A DNA stretch of 12,792 nucleotides from the NCBI GenBank assembly GCA_030650265.1, contig JAUSEJ010000792.1, positions 1 through 12,792 of the forward strand. The letters run 5' to 3'. The DNA is from Dehalococcoidia bacterium (GTDB lineage Bacteria; Chloroflexota; Dehalococcoidia; JACPQF01). Position 1 is the stretch's first letter. Every line of letters starts with the position of its first letter. The translations under genes and the position numbers were made by a program. The notes under the pieces are model-generated. The model was not told the origin of the DNA and did no database searches. It was given only the letters and a program-made list of their open reading frames with translations. Below, one piece after another: positions 5,698-11,761 of this stretch.

Positions 5698-6444
5698 GTG
5701 GATTTAGAAGGTAAAGTTGCAGTAGTAACCGGGAGTTCTCGGGGGATCGGGCGCGCTATCGCTTTAAAACTAGCGGGTCTTGGCGCTCGGGTAGTGGTGA
5801 ACTACAATGGCAATGCAGAGGCCGCCGCGGAGGTTGGCGATGCTATCCGCCAGGCCGGCGGACAGACCATCATTGTGCAGGCTGACGTTAGCAAGGCTGA
5901 AGAAGCCGATCGATTGGTTAAAGCCGCATTGGCTGCCTTCGGTCGTATTGACATCCTGGTCAACAACGCGGGAATCACCCGCGATGGACTGGTGCTACGA
6001 ATGTCGGAGGATGACTGGGACGCCGTTCTGTCAACCAACCTGAAAGGTGCTTTCTTATGCACCAGGGCGGTTTTGCGTCCCATGCTCCGGCAACGGTCTG
6101 GGCGCATCATTAACGTGTCCAGTGTGGTGGGACTTGCCGGAAACGCCGGACAGGCTAACTACGTGGCTGCCAAGGCCGGACTCATCGGCTTGACCAAGAG
6201 CATTGCCAAAGAAGTGGGATCACGCGGGATTACGGCTAATGCGGTCGCTCCTGGCTTCATCGACACCGAAATGACCCGTCAACTTTCCGATAACGTCAAG
6301 GGAGAGGTTGTTAAGCAGATAGCGTTGGGTCACTTCGGGACAGCCGAGGATGTGGCCGAGGCTGTAGCTTTCCTCTCCTCCAAAGAGGCGGCCTACATCA
6401 CCGGGCAGGTCTTGAATGTGGATGGCGGCATGGTGATGTCCTAG
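5698..6444 (+). CDS. fabG: 3-oxoacyl-[acyl-carrier-protein] reductase FabG
   Basis: 248 residues, the usual FabG length, when started at GTG 5698. That start gives MDLEGKVAVVTGSSRGIG, has AAGGAG at 5688-5693, and lacks the unrelated 19-residue extension obtained from GTG 5641. It is a short-chain dehydrogenase: TGSSRGIGRAIA binds NADPH, NNAG is the core strand, and the catalytic Ser142-Tyr155-Lys159 set is in place (YVAAK). The ending NVDGGMVMS is typical. It reduces 3-oxoacyl-ACP in each elongation cycle. Its stop TAG overlaps the GTG of accC by one base, so the two are coupled. The 112 nt upstream (after the cassette) contain no convincing promoter. Confidence 0.95.
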   Translation: MDLEGKVAVVTGSSRGIGRAIALKLAGLGARVVVNYNGNAEAAAEVGDAIRQAGGQTIIVQADVSKAEEADRLVKAALAAFGRIDILVNNAGITRDGLVLRMSEDDWDAVLSTNLKGAFLCTRAVLRPMLRQRSGRIINVSSVVGLAGNAGQANYVAAKAGLIGLTKSIAKEVGSRGITANAVAPGFIDTEMTRQLSDNVKGEVVKQIALGHFGTAEDVAEAVAFLSSKEAAYITGQVLNVDGGMVMS

Positions 6445-7826
6445 TGTTCGACAAGATACTTATCGCCAACCGAGGGGAGATAGCCGTCCGGGTAATTCGA
6501 GCCTGCCACGAGCTGGGCGTCCGCACCGTAGTGGCTTATAGCGAGGCCGATCGAGATAGCCTCGCCGTTAGGCTGGCCGATGAGGCAGTGTGCGTGGGAC
6601 CGCCGGCGGCAGCCAAGAGCTACTTGAATATTCCTAACATTGTCAGCGCCGCTCTTGTTACGGGCTGCGATGCCATTCATCCGGGATACGGATTCCTTTC
6701 CGAAAACGCCTATTTTGCCGAGATTTGCGAGAAATGTTCTCTGGTCTTCATTGGCCCGCCTCCGGGCGTTATGGAGGAAATGGGGGACAAGGCTGCGGCG
6801 CGGAAGGCGATGAGAAGGGCCGGTCTACCACTGGTTCCGGGCACGGAGACGTCCCTCAAGAGCGTTGGAGAGGCGAGAGAGGCAGCCGAGTTAATTGGAT
6901 ACCCGGTTGTCCTCAAGGCAACGATGGGCGGCGGCGGGCGCGGCATGCGGGTGGCTCAAGGCGATGCGGAACTGGCGCGTTTTTATCCCATTGCCCGGGC
7001 CGAGGCGGAAGGGGCGTTCGGATCAGGGGAACTGTATCTGGAAAAATACATGGTTGAACCACGACACATCGAGTTTCAGTTTCTGGCGGATCAGTACGGT
7101 AAAACCGTTCACTTTGGCGAACGCGATTGCTCTCTCCAAAGGCATCACCAGAAGGTACTGGAGGAGTCTCCTTCGGTCGTGCTCTCACCCGAAATGCGAG
7201 CCAGCATGGGGGAAATGGTTGTGAAGGCCATGCGCTCTATCGGCTATGTTGGCGCTGGCACGGTAGAGTTGTTGCTCGATCGCAACAAGCATTTCTATTT
7301 CATCGAGACCAATGCCAGAATTCAGGTCGAACACCCGGTTACAGAGATGGTCACCGGGGTAGACCTGGTCAAGTGGCAGATTCGTATTGCCGCCGGAGAG
7401 CACTTGACGCTCGACCAAGAAGGAATTATCATTAGAGGGCACGCTATCGAGTGTCGCATTAACGCAGAGGACCATGAGAGAGCGTTTCGTCCCGATTCTG
7501 GCCGGATCGAGAGCTATCTGCCGCCAGGTGGGCCTGGTGTAAGGGTGGATTCTCATCTGTTCGGGGGGTGCTTTGTTCCCCCGTACTACGATTCTTTGCT
7601 CGCCAAGCTCATAGTGTGGGGGCAGGACCGCGACGATGCCATACGAAGGATGGATCGGGCCCTTTCAGAGTTTGTGATCGAGGGGGTGAAGACGACGATT
7701 CCTTTGCAGCGACAGCTCGTCAATCACCCGAGTTTTCGAAAGGGTGATTTTCACACGAGATTCATCGAGAGGCACGTTGTCCCCTCCGATAACGTAGCCG
7801 TTCCAGAGGTGGAAATTGCAAGATAA
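6444..7826 (+). CDS. accC: Acetyl-CoA carboxylase, biotin carboxylase subunit AccC
   Basis: 460 residues, close to the family length. It starts FDKILIANRGEIAVRVIRAC and has HPGYGFLSEN, the ATP-grasp glycine loop KATMGGGGRGMRV, HFGERDCSLQRHHQK, and the active-site stretch FIETNARIQVEHPVTEMVTGVDLV. In that stretch the more common EMNTRIQVEHP reads ETNARIQVEHP; the Glu, Asn and Arg are kept. It carboxylates biotin on the carrier protein using ATP and bicarbonate, the first half of malonyl-CoA formation. The GTG start overlaps the fabG stop by one base. Unusually, accB is not directly upstream; fabG takes its place. A pyruvate or propionyl carboxylase subunit is possible, but the lipid context favours AccC. 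Confidence 0.93.
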   Translation: MFDKILIANRGEIAVRVIRACHELGVRTVVAYSEADRDSLAVRLADEAVCVGPPAAAKSYLNIPNIVSAALVTGCDAIHPGYGFLSENAYFAEICEKCSLVFIGPPPGVMEEMGDKAAARKAMRRAGLPLVPGTETSLKSVGEAREAAELIGYPVVLKATMGGGGRGMRVAQGDAELARFYPIARAEAEGAFGSGELYLEKYMVEPRHIEFQFLADQYGKTVHFGERDCSLQRHHQKVLEESPSVVLSPEMRASMGEMVVKAMRSIGYVGAGTVELLLDRNKHFYFIETNARIQVEHPVTEMVTGVDLVKWQIRIAAGEHLTLDQEGIIIRGHAIECRINAEDHERAFRPDSGRIESYLPPGGPGVRVDSHLFGGCFVPPYYDSLLAKLIVWGQDRDDAIRRMDRALSEFVIEGVKTTIPLQRQLVNHPSFRKGDFHTRFIERHVVPSDNVAVPEVEIAR

Positions 7827-8148
7827 TCTGGGAACTATTCGGGTCGCGCCTGGCGTACTGAGCACCATTGTTTCCGTCACTACCCTTGCTGTGCCCGGGG
7901 TGACCGGGATGAACGGTAACCTGGTCGGCGGGATGAGCAAGTTTATAAGCAGGGGATCGGCAAATCAGGGCGTCAAGATCCAGGTTAGGGAGGACGCCGT
8001 TTTTGTGGACGTCTATATCGTGGTCGAACCTGGCGTGAACATGTTGCAGGTTGGTAACCGCATCCAGCAGGACGTAACTGAGGCGATCGAGACCATGGTG
8101 GGCATGCCAGTGCGGGAAGTAAACGTGTTCATTCAGGATGTACGTTAA
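7816..8148 (+). CDS. Asp23/Gls24-family (YqhY-like) protein
   Basis: 110 residues from TTG 7816, overlapping the end of accC by 11 nt, with GAGGTG 4 nt upstream. The protein has the Asp23 pattern: GTIRVAPGVLSTIVSVTTLAVPGVTGM, a short Gly/Ser region, then VFVDVYIVVEPGVNMLQVGNRIQQDVTEAIETMVGMPVREVNVFIQDV. There is no signal or membrane segment. In Bacillus the homologue YqhY lies between accC and nusB and is linked genetically to acetyl-CoA carboxylase activity; the same position here suggests the same job, tuning carboxylase activity or fatty acid precursor balance. This is inference from context. Gls24/Asp23 proteins elsewhere are called alkaline-shock or envelope-stress proteins. Confidence 0.9.
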   Translation: MQDNLGTIRVAPGVLSTIVSVTTLAVPGVTGMNGNLVGGMSKFISRGSANQGVKIQVREDAVFVDVYIVVEPGVNMLQVGNRIQQDVTEAIETMVGMPVREVNVFIQDVR

Positions 8149-8208
8149 CGCCGATAGGTGAGCGATGCGTCAGTTAGACCATGAATAACATCACGTCTTG
8201 AGGTATAG

Positions 8209-8619
8209 ATGCCAGGTGCACGCCGGAAGGCCAGGGTTTCCGCCTTTCAAACTTTGTTTGAAATCGAGAGCGTGGGTCACGACCCTTCCAGCACCCTATC
8301 GCGCCGCGTCGAGGACAGCGGCTTACCACCTGATGGAGCGAAGTTCGCTCAAGACCTGGTGGAGGGCGTGCTGAAGCATAAGGAGAGGATAGACAAGGAA
8401 ATTAAAGAGGCGGCGCCCAACTGGCCCTTTGACCAGATGCCAAAGGTTGACAAAAGCATACTACGACTTGCAATTTTCGAAATACTGTTCGATAATGGTG
8501 TTCCGATGAAGGCTGCCATTAACGAAGCAGTGGAACTGGCAAAGGCCTTCGGCAGTGACAACTCGGCGAAGTTCGTAAACGGTGTCTTGGGTTCGGTTAC
8601 AACGAAGATTTCGCAGTGA
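8209..8619 (+). CDS. nusB: Transcription antitermination factor NusB
   Basis: 136 residues, all-helical NusB family: ARRKARVSAFQTLFEIE at the N terminus (the arginine-rich part that binds boxA RNA), FAQDLVEGVLKHKERIDKEI, then PKVDKSILRLAIFEILF, PMKAAINEAVELAKAFGSDNSAKFVNGVLGSV. NusB works with NusE (S10) on rRNA transcription antitermination. The ATG at 8209 has GAGGT 4-5 nt upstream. A 60-nt gap separates it from the Asp23-family gene, with nothing notable in it. accC-asp23-nusB order matches Bacillus. Confidence 0.95.
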   Translation: MPGARRKARVSAFQTLFEIESVGHDPSSTLSRRVEDSGLPPDGAKFAQDLVEGVLKHKERIDKEIKEAAPNWPFDQMPKVDKSILRLAIFEILFDNGVPMKAAINEAVELAKAFGSDNSAKFVNGVLGSVTTKISQ

Positions 8620-8651
8620 TGTACGTTTGAATCAATTTAGCGCTGAAGAGG

Positions 8652-8660
8652 AAAGGAGGT
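8652..8660 (+). promoter_or_regulatory. Very strong Shine-Dalgarno of acpP
   Basis: AAAGGAGGT, an almost complete anti-16S match, 6 nt before the ATG at 8667. It is the best ribosome binding site in the window, as expected for one of the most abundant cell proteins. Confidence 0.85.
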
Positions 8661-8666
8661 ATTATT

Positions 8667-8933
8667 ATGGCTACTGTCTATGAGCGGGTGAAGAAAATCA
8701 TTGTCGAGCAACTGGGGGCCGAAGAGGAAGAGGTTGTACCCAGCGCCTCCTTTATCGATGACCTAAACGCTGATTCCCTCGATCTTGTAGAACTGATCAT
8801 GTCTCTGGAGGAGGGGTTCACTACTGATGGTCGCGTCGTCGAGATTTCCGACGAAGACGCAGAGAAGATCGTAACCGTACAGGATGCGATTGACTATCTT
8901 AAGGACCACGGGATCGAGGACGACGAGGACTAG
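8667..8933 (+). CDS. acpP: Acyl carrier protein
   Basis: 88 residues, highly acidic. [16 protein letters not shown] forms helix [19 protein letters not shown] is the helix II region with Ser37 as the attachment site for 4'-phosphopantetheine. [24 protein letters not shown] covers helices III-IV. AcpP carries the growing acyl chain for FabD, FabG and FabK encoded upstream. Two oddities: between EEGF and [10 protein letters not shown] there are seven residues (TTDGRVV) where typical ACPs have about two, and the C terminus ends in an acidic EDDED tail. A hairpin follows at 8971-9002, so this may close the lipid operon. Confidence 0.94.
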   Translation: MATVYERVKKIIVEQLGAEEEEVVPSASFIDDLNADSLDLVELIMSLEEGFTTDGRVVEISDEDAEKIVTVQDAIDYLKDHGIEDDED

Positions 8934-8970
8934 CCGGCAGGCAAGACGATAAGAGTCAAGAGCGACTACT

Positions 8971-9002
8971 CGAGGGGCTGATGATTAAGATCTGGCCCCT
9001 TG
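8971..9002 (+). terminator. Possible terminator after acpP
   Basis: CGAGGGGC at 8971-8978 pairs with GCCCCTTG at 8995-9002 (8 bp including one G-U) around a 16-nt loop, followed by a moderately T-rich stretch (tctagttcattt). It lies between acpP and tatA and is a plausible end of the fatty acid operon, though the T-run is imperfect. Confidence 0.45.
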
Positions 9003-9052
9003 TCTAGTTCATTTGTGTAACTTGCTGGCTTTGGTGGCGACGGGAGGGAATT

Positions 9053-9328
9053 GTGAGTGCTTTTGGTATAGGCGTTCCTGAACTCATTATTATCATGGTG
9101 ATTGCCCTGGTCGTGTTTGGCCCCGGCAAGCTTCCTGAGATCGGGTCGGGACTTGGCAAAGCAATTCGCGAGTTTAGGAAGACCTCTGCGGAAATTACCT
9201 CCGAGTTCACCCGGGAAATGGGACTTCATGACAAGGGCCAGCCTGCCAGCAAATCGGAAAGCAACGAGACCGTAAACCAGAACACGTCGGAAAGCAACGA
9301 GACCGCAAACCAGAGCAAACCGTTATAA
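9053..9328 (+). CDS. tatA: Twin-arginine translocase subunit TatA
   Basis: 91 residues. GIGVPELIIIMVIALVVFGPGKLPEIGSGLGKAIREF is the classic TatA/E sequence: a single N-terminal membrane helix (about residues 8-22), the FGP hinge, then an amphipathic helix. A charged Ser/Asn/Glu-rich tail follows. TatA forms the variable pore of the Tat system for exporting folded proteins. The start is GTG 9053, with GGGAGGG 4 nt upstream. The last third holds a 33-bp tandem duplication. tatC follows 45 nt later. No tatB is present, so this is the minimal two-component type. Confidence 0.95.
   Translation: MSAFGIGVPELIIIMVIALVVFGPGKLPEIGSGLGKAIREFRKTSAEITSEFTREMGLHDKGQPASKSESNETVNQNTSESNETANQSKPL
9254..9319 (+). 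repeat. 33-bp tandem duplication in the tatA tail
   Basis: Units at 9254-9286 and 9287-9319 encode SESNETVNQNT and SESNETANQSK. The first 19 bases are identical, and only four or so bases differ across the unit, so the duplication is recent. Confidence 0.88.
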
Positions 9329-9373
9329 CCCGGCACAGGCGAGCGCTTGATCTGCTGAGAGAAGGATCTTATT

Positions 9374-10126
9374 TTGACTAGCGGGAACGATCGAAGAAGT
9401 AAAGCTCTGGCTATTATCGGCATGGGCACTGACGCGGGCAAGAGGCTCAGCCTCATCGATCATCTGGAGGAGCTGAGAACAAGGATAATCGTAAGCCTGA
9501 TTGTGGTCGCCGTAACCACTGGAATCTCCTTCGTCTTTGCCAAGCAGTTGTTTGCCGTATTGACGGGGCCTGCCGGCAACACCCAGTTTCAGGCAATCGA
9601 AATGACAGAGCTCTTCGGCGCCTACATCAAGGTTTCGCTGTTCTCCGGAATCGCTATGGCGTTTCCTGTCCTGATTTATGAGGTTGTCATGTTCATAGCC
9701 CCGGCGCTGACGCCGAAGGAGAAGAAGTACTTCTTCCTTCTTTTGCCCGGGGGATTGCTCGCCTTTGTGCTTGGCATCGTGTTCGGCTACTACATACTCC
9801 TACCACCGGCGGTGGGCTTTCTCCTTACCTTCGGTGCCGATATTGCCACGGTGACGCCGCGAATAGGCAACTACGTTTCCACCGTTACCCGCCTGTTGTT
9901 TTATATCGGCATATCCTTCGAGACCCCTATCGTGATTTACTTCCTGTGCAAGATGCGAATACTCAGCCCCCAGAGGCTCTCGAAATTCCGCAAGTATGCC
10001 TTTGTCGGCGCCTTCGTCGTCGGCGCAGTTATTACCCCGACCTTTGACCCTGTGAATCAAACACTGGTGTCTGTGCCCCTCATTCTACTTTATGAGCTGG
10101 GCATTCTCCTGGCGCGGTTTCTCTAA
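9374..10126 (+). CDS. tatC: Sec-independent protein translocase TatC
   Basis: 250 residues with six predicted membrane helices. Family motifs: SLIDHLEELRTRI at the cytoplasmic N terminus (His30 to Arg35), the first periplasmic loop into MTELFGAYIKVSLFSGI, MFIAPALTPKEKKYFF, GISFETPIVIYFL with Glu183 at the conserved acidic position, and VGAVITPTFDPVNQTLVSVPLILLYELGI. TatC recognises twin-arginine signal peptides and forms the receptor with TatA/B-type subunits. The start is TTG 9374, with AAGGA 7 nt upstream. The first 20 residues are extra relative to a typical TatC, so ATG 9422 is a possible alternative. Confidence 0.96.
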   Translation: MTSGNDRRSKALAIIGMGTDAGKRLSLIDHLEELRTRIIVSLIVVAVTTGISFVFAKQLFAVLTGPAGNTQFQAIEMTELFGAYIKVSLFSGIAMAFPVLIYEVVMFIAPALTPKEKKYFFLLLPGGLLAFVLGIVFGYYILLPPAVGFLLTFGADIATVTPRIGNYVSTVTRLLFYIGISFETPIVIYFLCKMRILSPQRLSKFRKYAFVGAFVVGAVITPTFDPVNQTLVSVPLILLYELGILLARFL

Positions 10127-10135
10127 TTAGCTGTC

Positions 10136-10183
10136 AGCCTCCATCCTCAAGCTCGGACTGGAGGCTTTAGCCGGGAACCCCGG
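10136..10183 (+). terminator. Two hairpins after tatC
   Basis: AGCCTCCA at 10136-10143 pairs perfectly with TGGAGGCT at 10159-10166 (8 bp, 15-nt loop, followed by TTTA). CCGGG at 10171-10175 pairs with CCCGG at 10179-10183 (3-nt loop, followed by TTTA). They start 10 nt after the tatC stop and are a reasonable end for the tat transcript, although both T-runs are short. Confidence 0.5.
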
Positions 10184-10267
10184 TTTACACTATAGACAAC
10201 GCATGGCCAAGATGTACTTGCAGCGCGTCCGAAATGCGCGCCATATTTCAGCGTGGAGGAGTGAAAA

Positions 10268-10909
10268 TTGGAGCAAAACAGAGTTTGGTTGGGAGAGCGG
10301 CTTCTGGAACAGGCAGTAAAGGCCCTTAAGAAGCACGAGTTTAACGCCGTCTGGTTTGCAACCGCGGATCAGGCCAAGGCATTCATCTTGGAGTCCATTC
10401 CCCTGGAGGCCTCGGTCGGGATCGGCGGCTCAATTACCGTGCGCCAATTGGGGTTGATCGAGGTGCTGGAGGAAAGAGGAAACCGCGTTCACCAGCACTG
10501 GGGACCGGGCAAGACGCGGCAAGAGGACCTGGCCATCCGCAAAGCCCAGCTTAGCAGCGACGTCTTCATTGCAAGCAGCAACGCGGTTACGCTAGAAGGC
10601 GAGCTAGTAAATGCCGATGGCGCGGGAAACAGAGTTGGCGCAATGGTCTTCGGCCCGCCCAAGGTCTTCGTGGTGGCAGGCGTAAACAAGTTAGTTAAGG
10701 ATATCGCGGAGGGTATGCGGCGGATCAAAGAGGTCGCGGCGCCCATGAACACCCACCGGCTCTCGTCCAAGACGCCTTGTGCAGTGACCGGACTGTGCAA
10801 CGAGTGCGACGCTCCGGCGAGACACTGCCGGGTAACGGTCATCATGGAGCGCAAGCCGAGTCTCACAGACCTGACGGTAGTTCTCGTTAACCAGGAGCTA
10901 GGGTTCTAG
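10268..10909 (+). CDS. LUD-domain protein (LutC/YkgG, DUF162 family)
   Basis: 213 residues from TTG 10268, with GGAGGAG at 10255-10261, 6 nt away. The LUD fold is indicated by ASVGIGGSITVRQLGLIEVL, SSNAVTLEGELVNADGAGNRV, and FGPPKVFVVAGVNKLVKDIAEGM. Near the C terminus is a Cys set, C171-x5-C177-x2-C180-x6-C187 (TPCAVTGLCNEC...RHC), then VTVIMERKP, a pattern I associate with stand-alone LUD proteins. The LutABC form takes part in L-lactate oxidation, but no lutA or lutB is nearby, so the substrate is unknown. The Cys set could bind a metal or Fe-S centre (inference). It is probably transcribed alone, after the tatC hairpins. Confidence 0.87.
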   Translation: MEQNRVWLGERLLEQAVKALKKHEFNAVWFATADQAKAFILESIPLEASVGIGGSITVRQLGLIEVLEERGNRVHQHWGPGKTRQEDLAIRKAQLSSDVFIASSNAVTLEGELVNADGAGNRVGAMVFGPPKVFVVAGVNKLVKDIAEGMRRIKEVAAPMNTHRLSSKTPCAVTGLCNECDAPARHCRVTVIMERKPSLTDLTVVLVNQELGF

Positions 10910-10941
10910 CGAGCTTCCTACCACTGGCCATGTCACGATTG

Positions 10942-10981
10942 ATTGGCTAGCCGATTACCTGTTACCGGCCGAATACCGGTA
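10942..10981 (+). repeat. Two palindromes between LUD gene and synthetase remnant
   Basis: ATTGGCTAGCCGAT at 10942-10955 is palindromic apart from one G-T pair. TACCGG at 10963-10968 pairs with CCGGTA at 10976-10981 around a 7-nt loop. They lie just after the LUD gene and at the 3' end of the convergent remnant; a bidirectional terminator is possible but there are no T-runs. Confidence 0.35.
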
Positions 10982-11422
10982 TCTCGAGTGTGCTCGCTGC
11001 CGCCAGCGTCGGCTAGTCAATTCCGGCTTGAACCAGCAAAGCCTTGAGTTTGAGGTCCGAAAGAAACTGAACTCTTCAGTCACAAGAGCGGCATTCAGCG
11101 GCGCCGCTGTGGCTCCACTGGCAACAGCAACCAATGCAACGGTCAACTCAGGACCGTTCGGAAGCACCAAGGCGATACGATCGTCACGGCCTATCCCCAT
11201 GGCGTTTAGTGCGCTTACCGTATATTCGATATGATCCCGCAAGCGGCTGTAGGTGAGGAAGATTCGCCCGACATCGGCGATAGCCACAGCGTCGGGTTTA
11301 CGATAAGCCTGCTCATCAATCAGTCGGAATATAGTTGTTGGTACTGGAGTCAGCCAGGCTATGGGGCGAATAAACCGATTGAACGTGTGCACTTGATGGA
11401 TGAGGAACCGCTTGACAGCCAT
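10962..11422 (-). pseudogene. AMP-dependent acyl-CoA synthetase, decayed N-terminal fragment
   Basis: Reading leftward from ATG at 11422, the protein resembles the start of an acyl-CoA/fatty-acid ligase: TPVPTTIFRLIDEQAYRKPDAVAIADVGRIFLTYSRLRDHI, then GRDDRIALVLPNGPELTVALVAVASGATAAPLNAALVTEEFSF. Near 11063-11067 the frame breaks. Shifting by one base resumes a family-like sequence, LSDLKLKALLVQAGID, consistent with loss of one nucleotide. A TAG (11013-11015) follows in that frame, then PTLAAASTLEIPVFGR and a TAA at 10962-10964. The remaining 350 or more residues, including the AMP-binding and adenylation motifs, are missing. There is no Shine-Dalgarno before the ATG. It is a non-functional relic and the only minus-strand gene. 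Confidence 0.85.
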
Positions 11423-11494
11423 GAATAACCATATATAGTGGTAATCATATTCGCCGCTTGACCACGCTCTCGTTTCTAATAAGAGTGCCGTGCC

Positions 11495-11599
11495 ATGAGA
11501 CTTTCATTGAACCTTGCTCTAACCTTGATCTCCTTGTTGCTCATACTGGCGCTATCTTCTGCTTCCGGGTCTTCCCAGGAGAGTCTTTCCTTCATTTAG
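11495..11599 (+). CDS. 34-residue signal-peptide-like ORF (small or broken gene)
   Basis: ATG 11495 to TAG 11597-11599 encodes MRLSLNLALTLISLLLILAL followed by SSASGSSQESLSFI. One basic residue, a Leu-rich hydrophobic core and a small-residue region look like a Sec or lipoprotein-like signal segment (no lipobox Cys). Only a weak AAGAG lies upstream. After the TAG the same frame continues about 20 codons (LVTGKDGKWGNIEPRWSF...) to a TGA. It may be the decapitated start of a secreted protein or a chance hydrophobic ORF. No family recognised. Confidence 0.3.
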   Translation: MRLSLNLALTLISLLLILALSSASGSSQESLSFI

Positions 11600-11690
11600 C
11601 TCGTCACGGGCAAGGATGGGAAATGGGGAAATATTGAACCTCGTTGGTCATTCAAGCGGTGAAAGTCGGGTTGCGGGATAGATAGGATTA

Positions 11691-11719
11691 TTGACATTTT
11701 CTGGCGTGGGCCGTAGGAT
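11691..11719 (+). promoter_or_regulatory. Sigma70-type promoter of the S8 protease
   Basis: A perfect -35 TTGACA at 11691-11696, 17 nt, then TAGGAT at 11714-11719 (4 of 6 with TATAAT). This would start transcription near 11726, about 36 nt before the protease GTG. An overlapping GATAAT at 11717-11722 would need a 20-nt spacer. It is the clearest promoter in the window. Confidence 0.6.
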
Positions 11720-11761
11720 AATTACAAGTAGTCCAGCCCGTTGGATCGGAGGCCCCTGTTT

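Larger units (their letters stand above)
11423..11761. other. 339-bp intergenic region upstream of the S8 protease
   Basis: Between the start of the synthetase relic and the protease. It holds the 34-codon ORF at 11495-11599, the promoter at 11691-11719 and the protease ribosome binding site (CGGAGG, 11747-11752). It is more A/T-rich than its surroundings. Nothing else recognisable was seen. Confidence 0.6.

Noticed and set aside
11028..11428. Plus-strand ORFs over the synthetase relic
   Set aside because: They are shadows; only the minus strand matches a known family.
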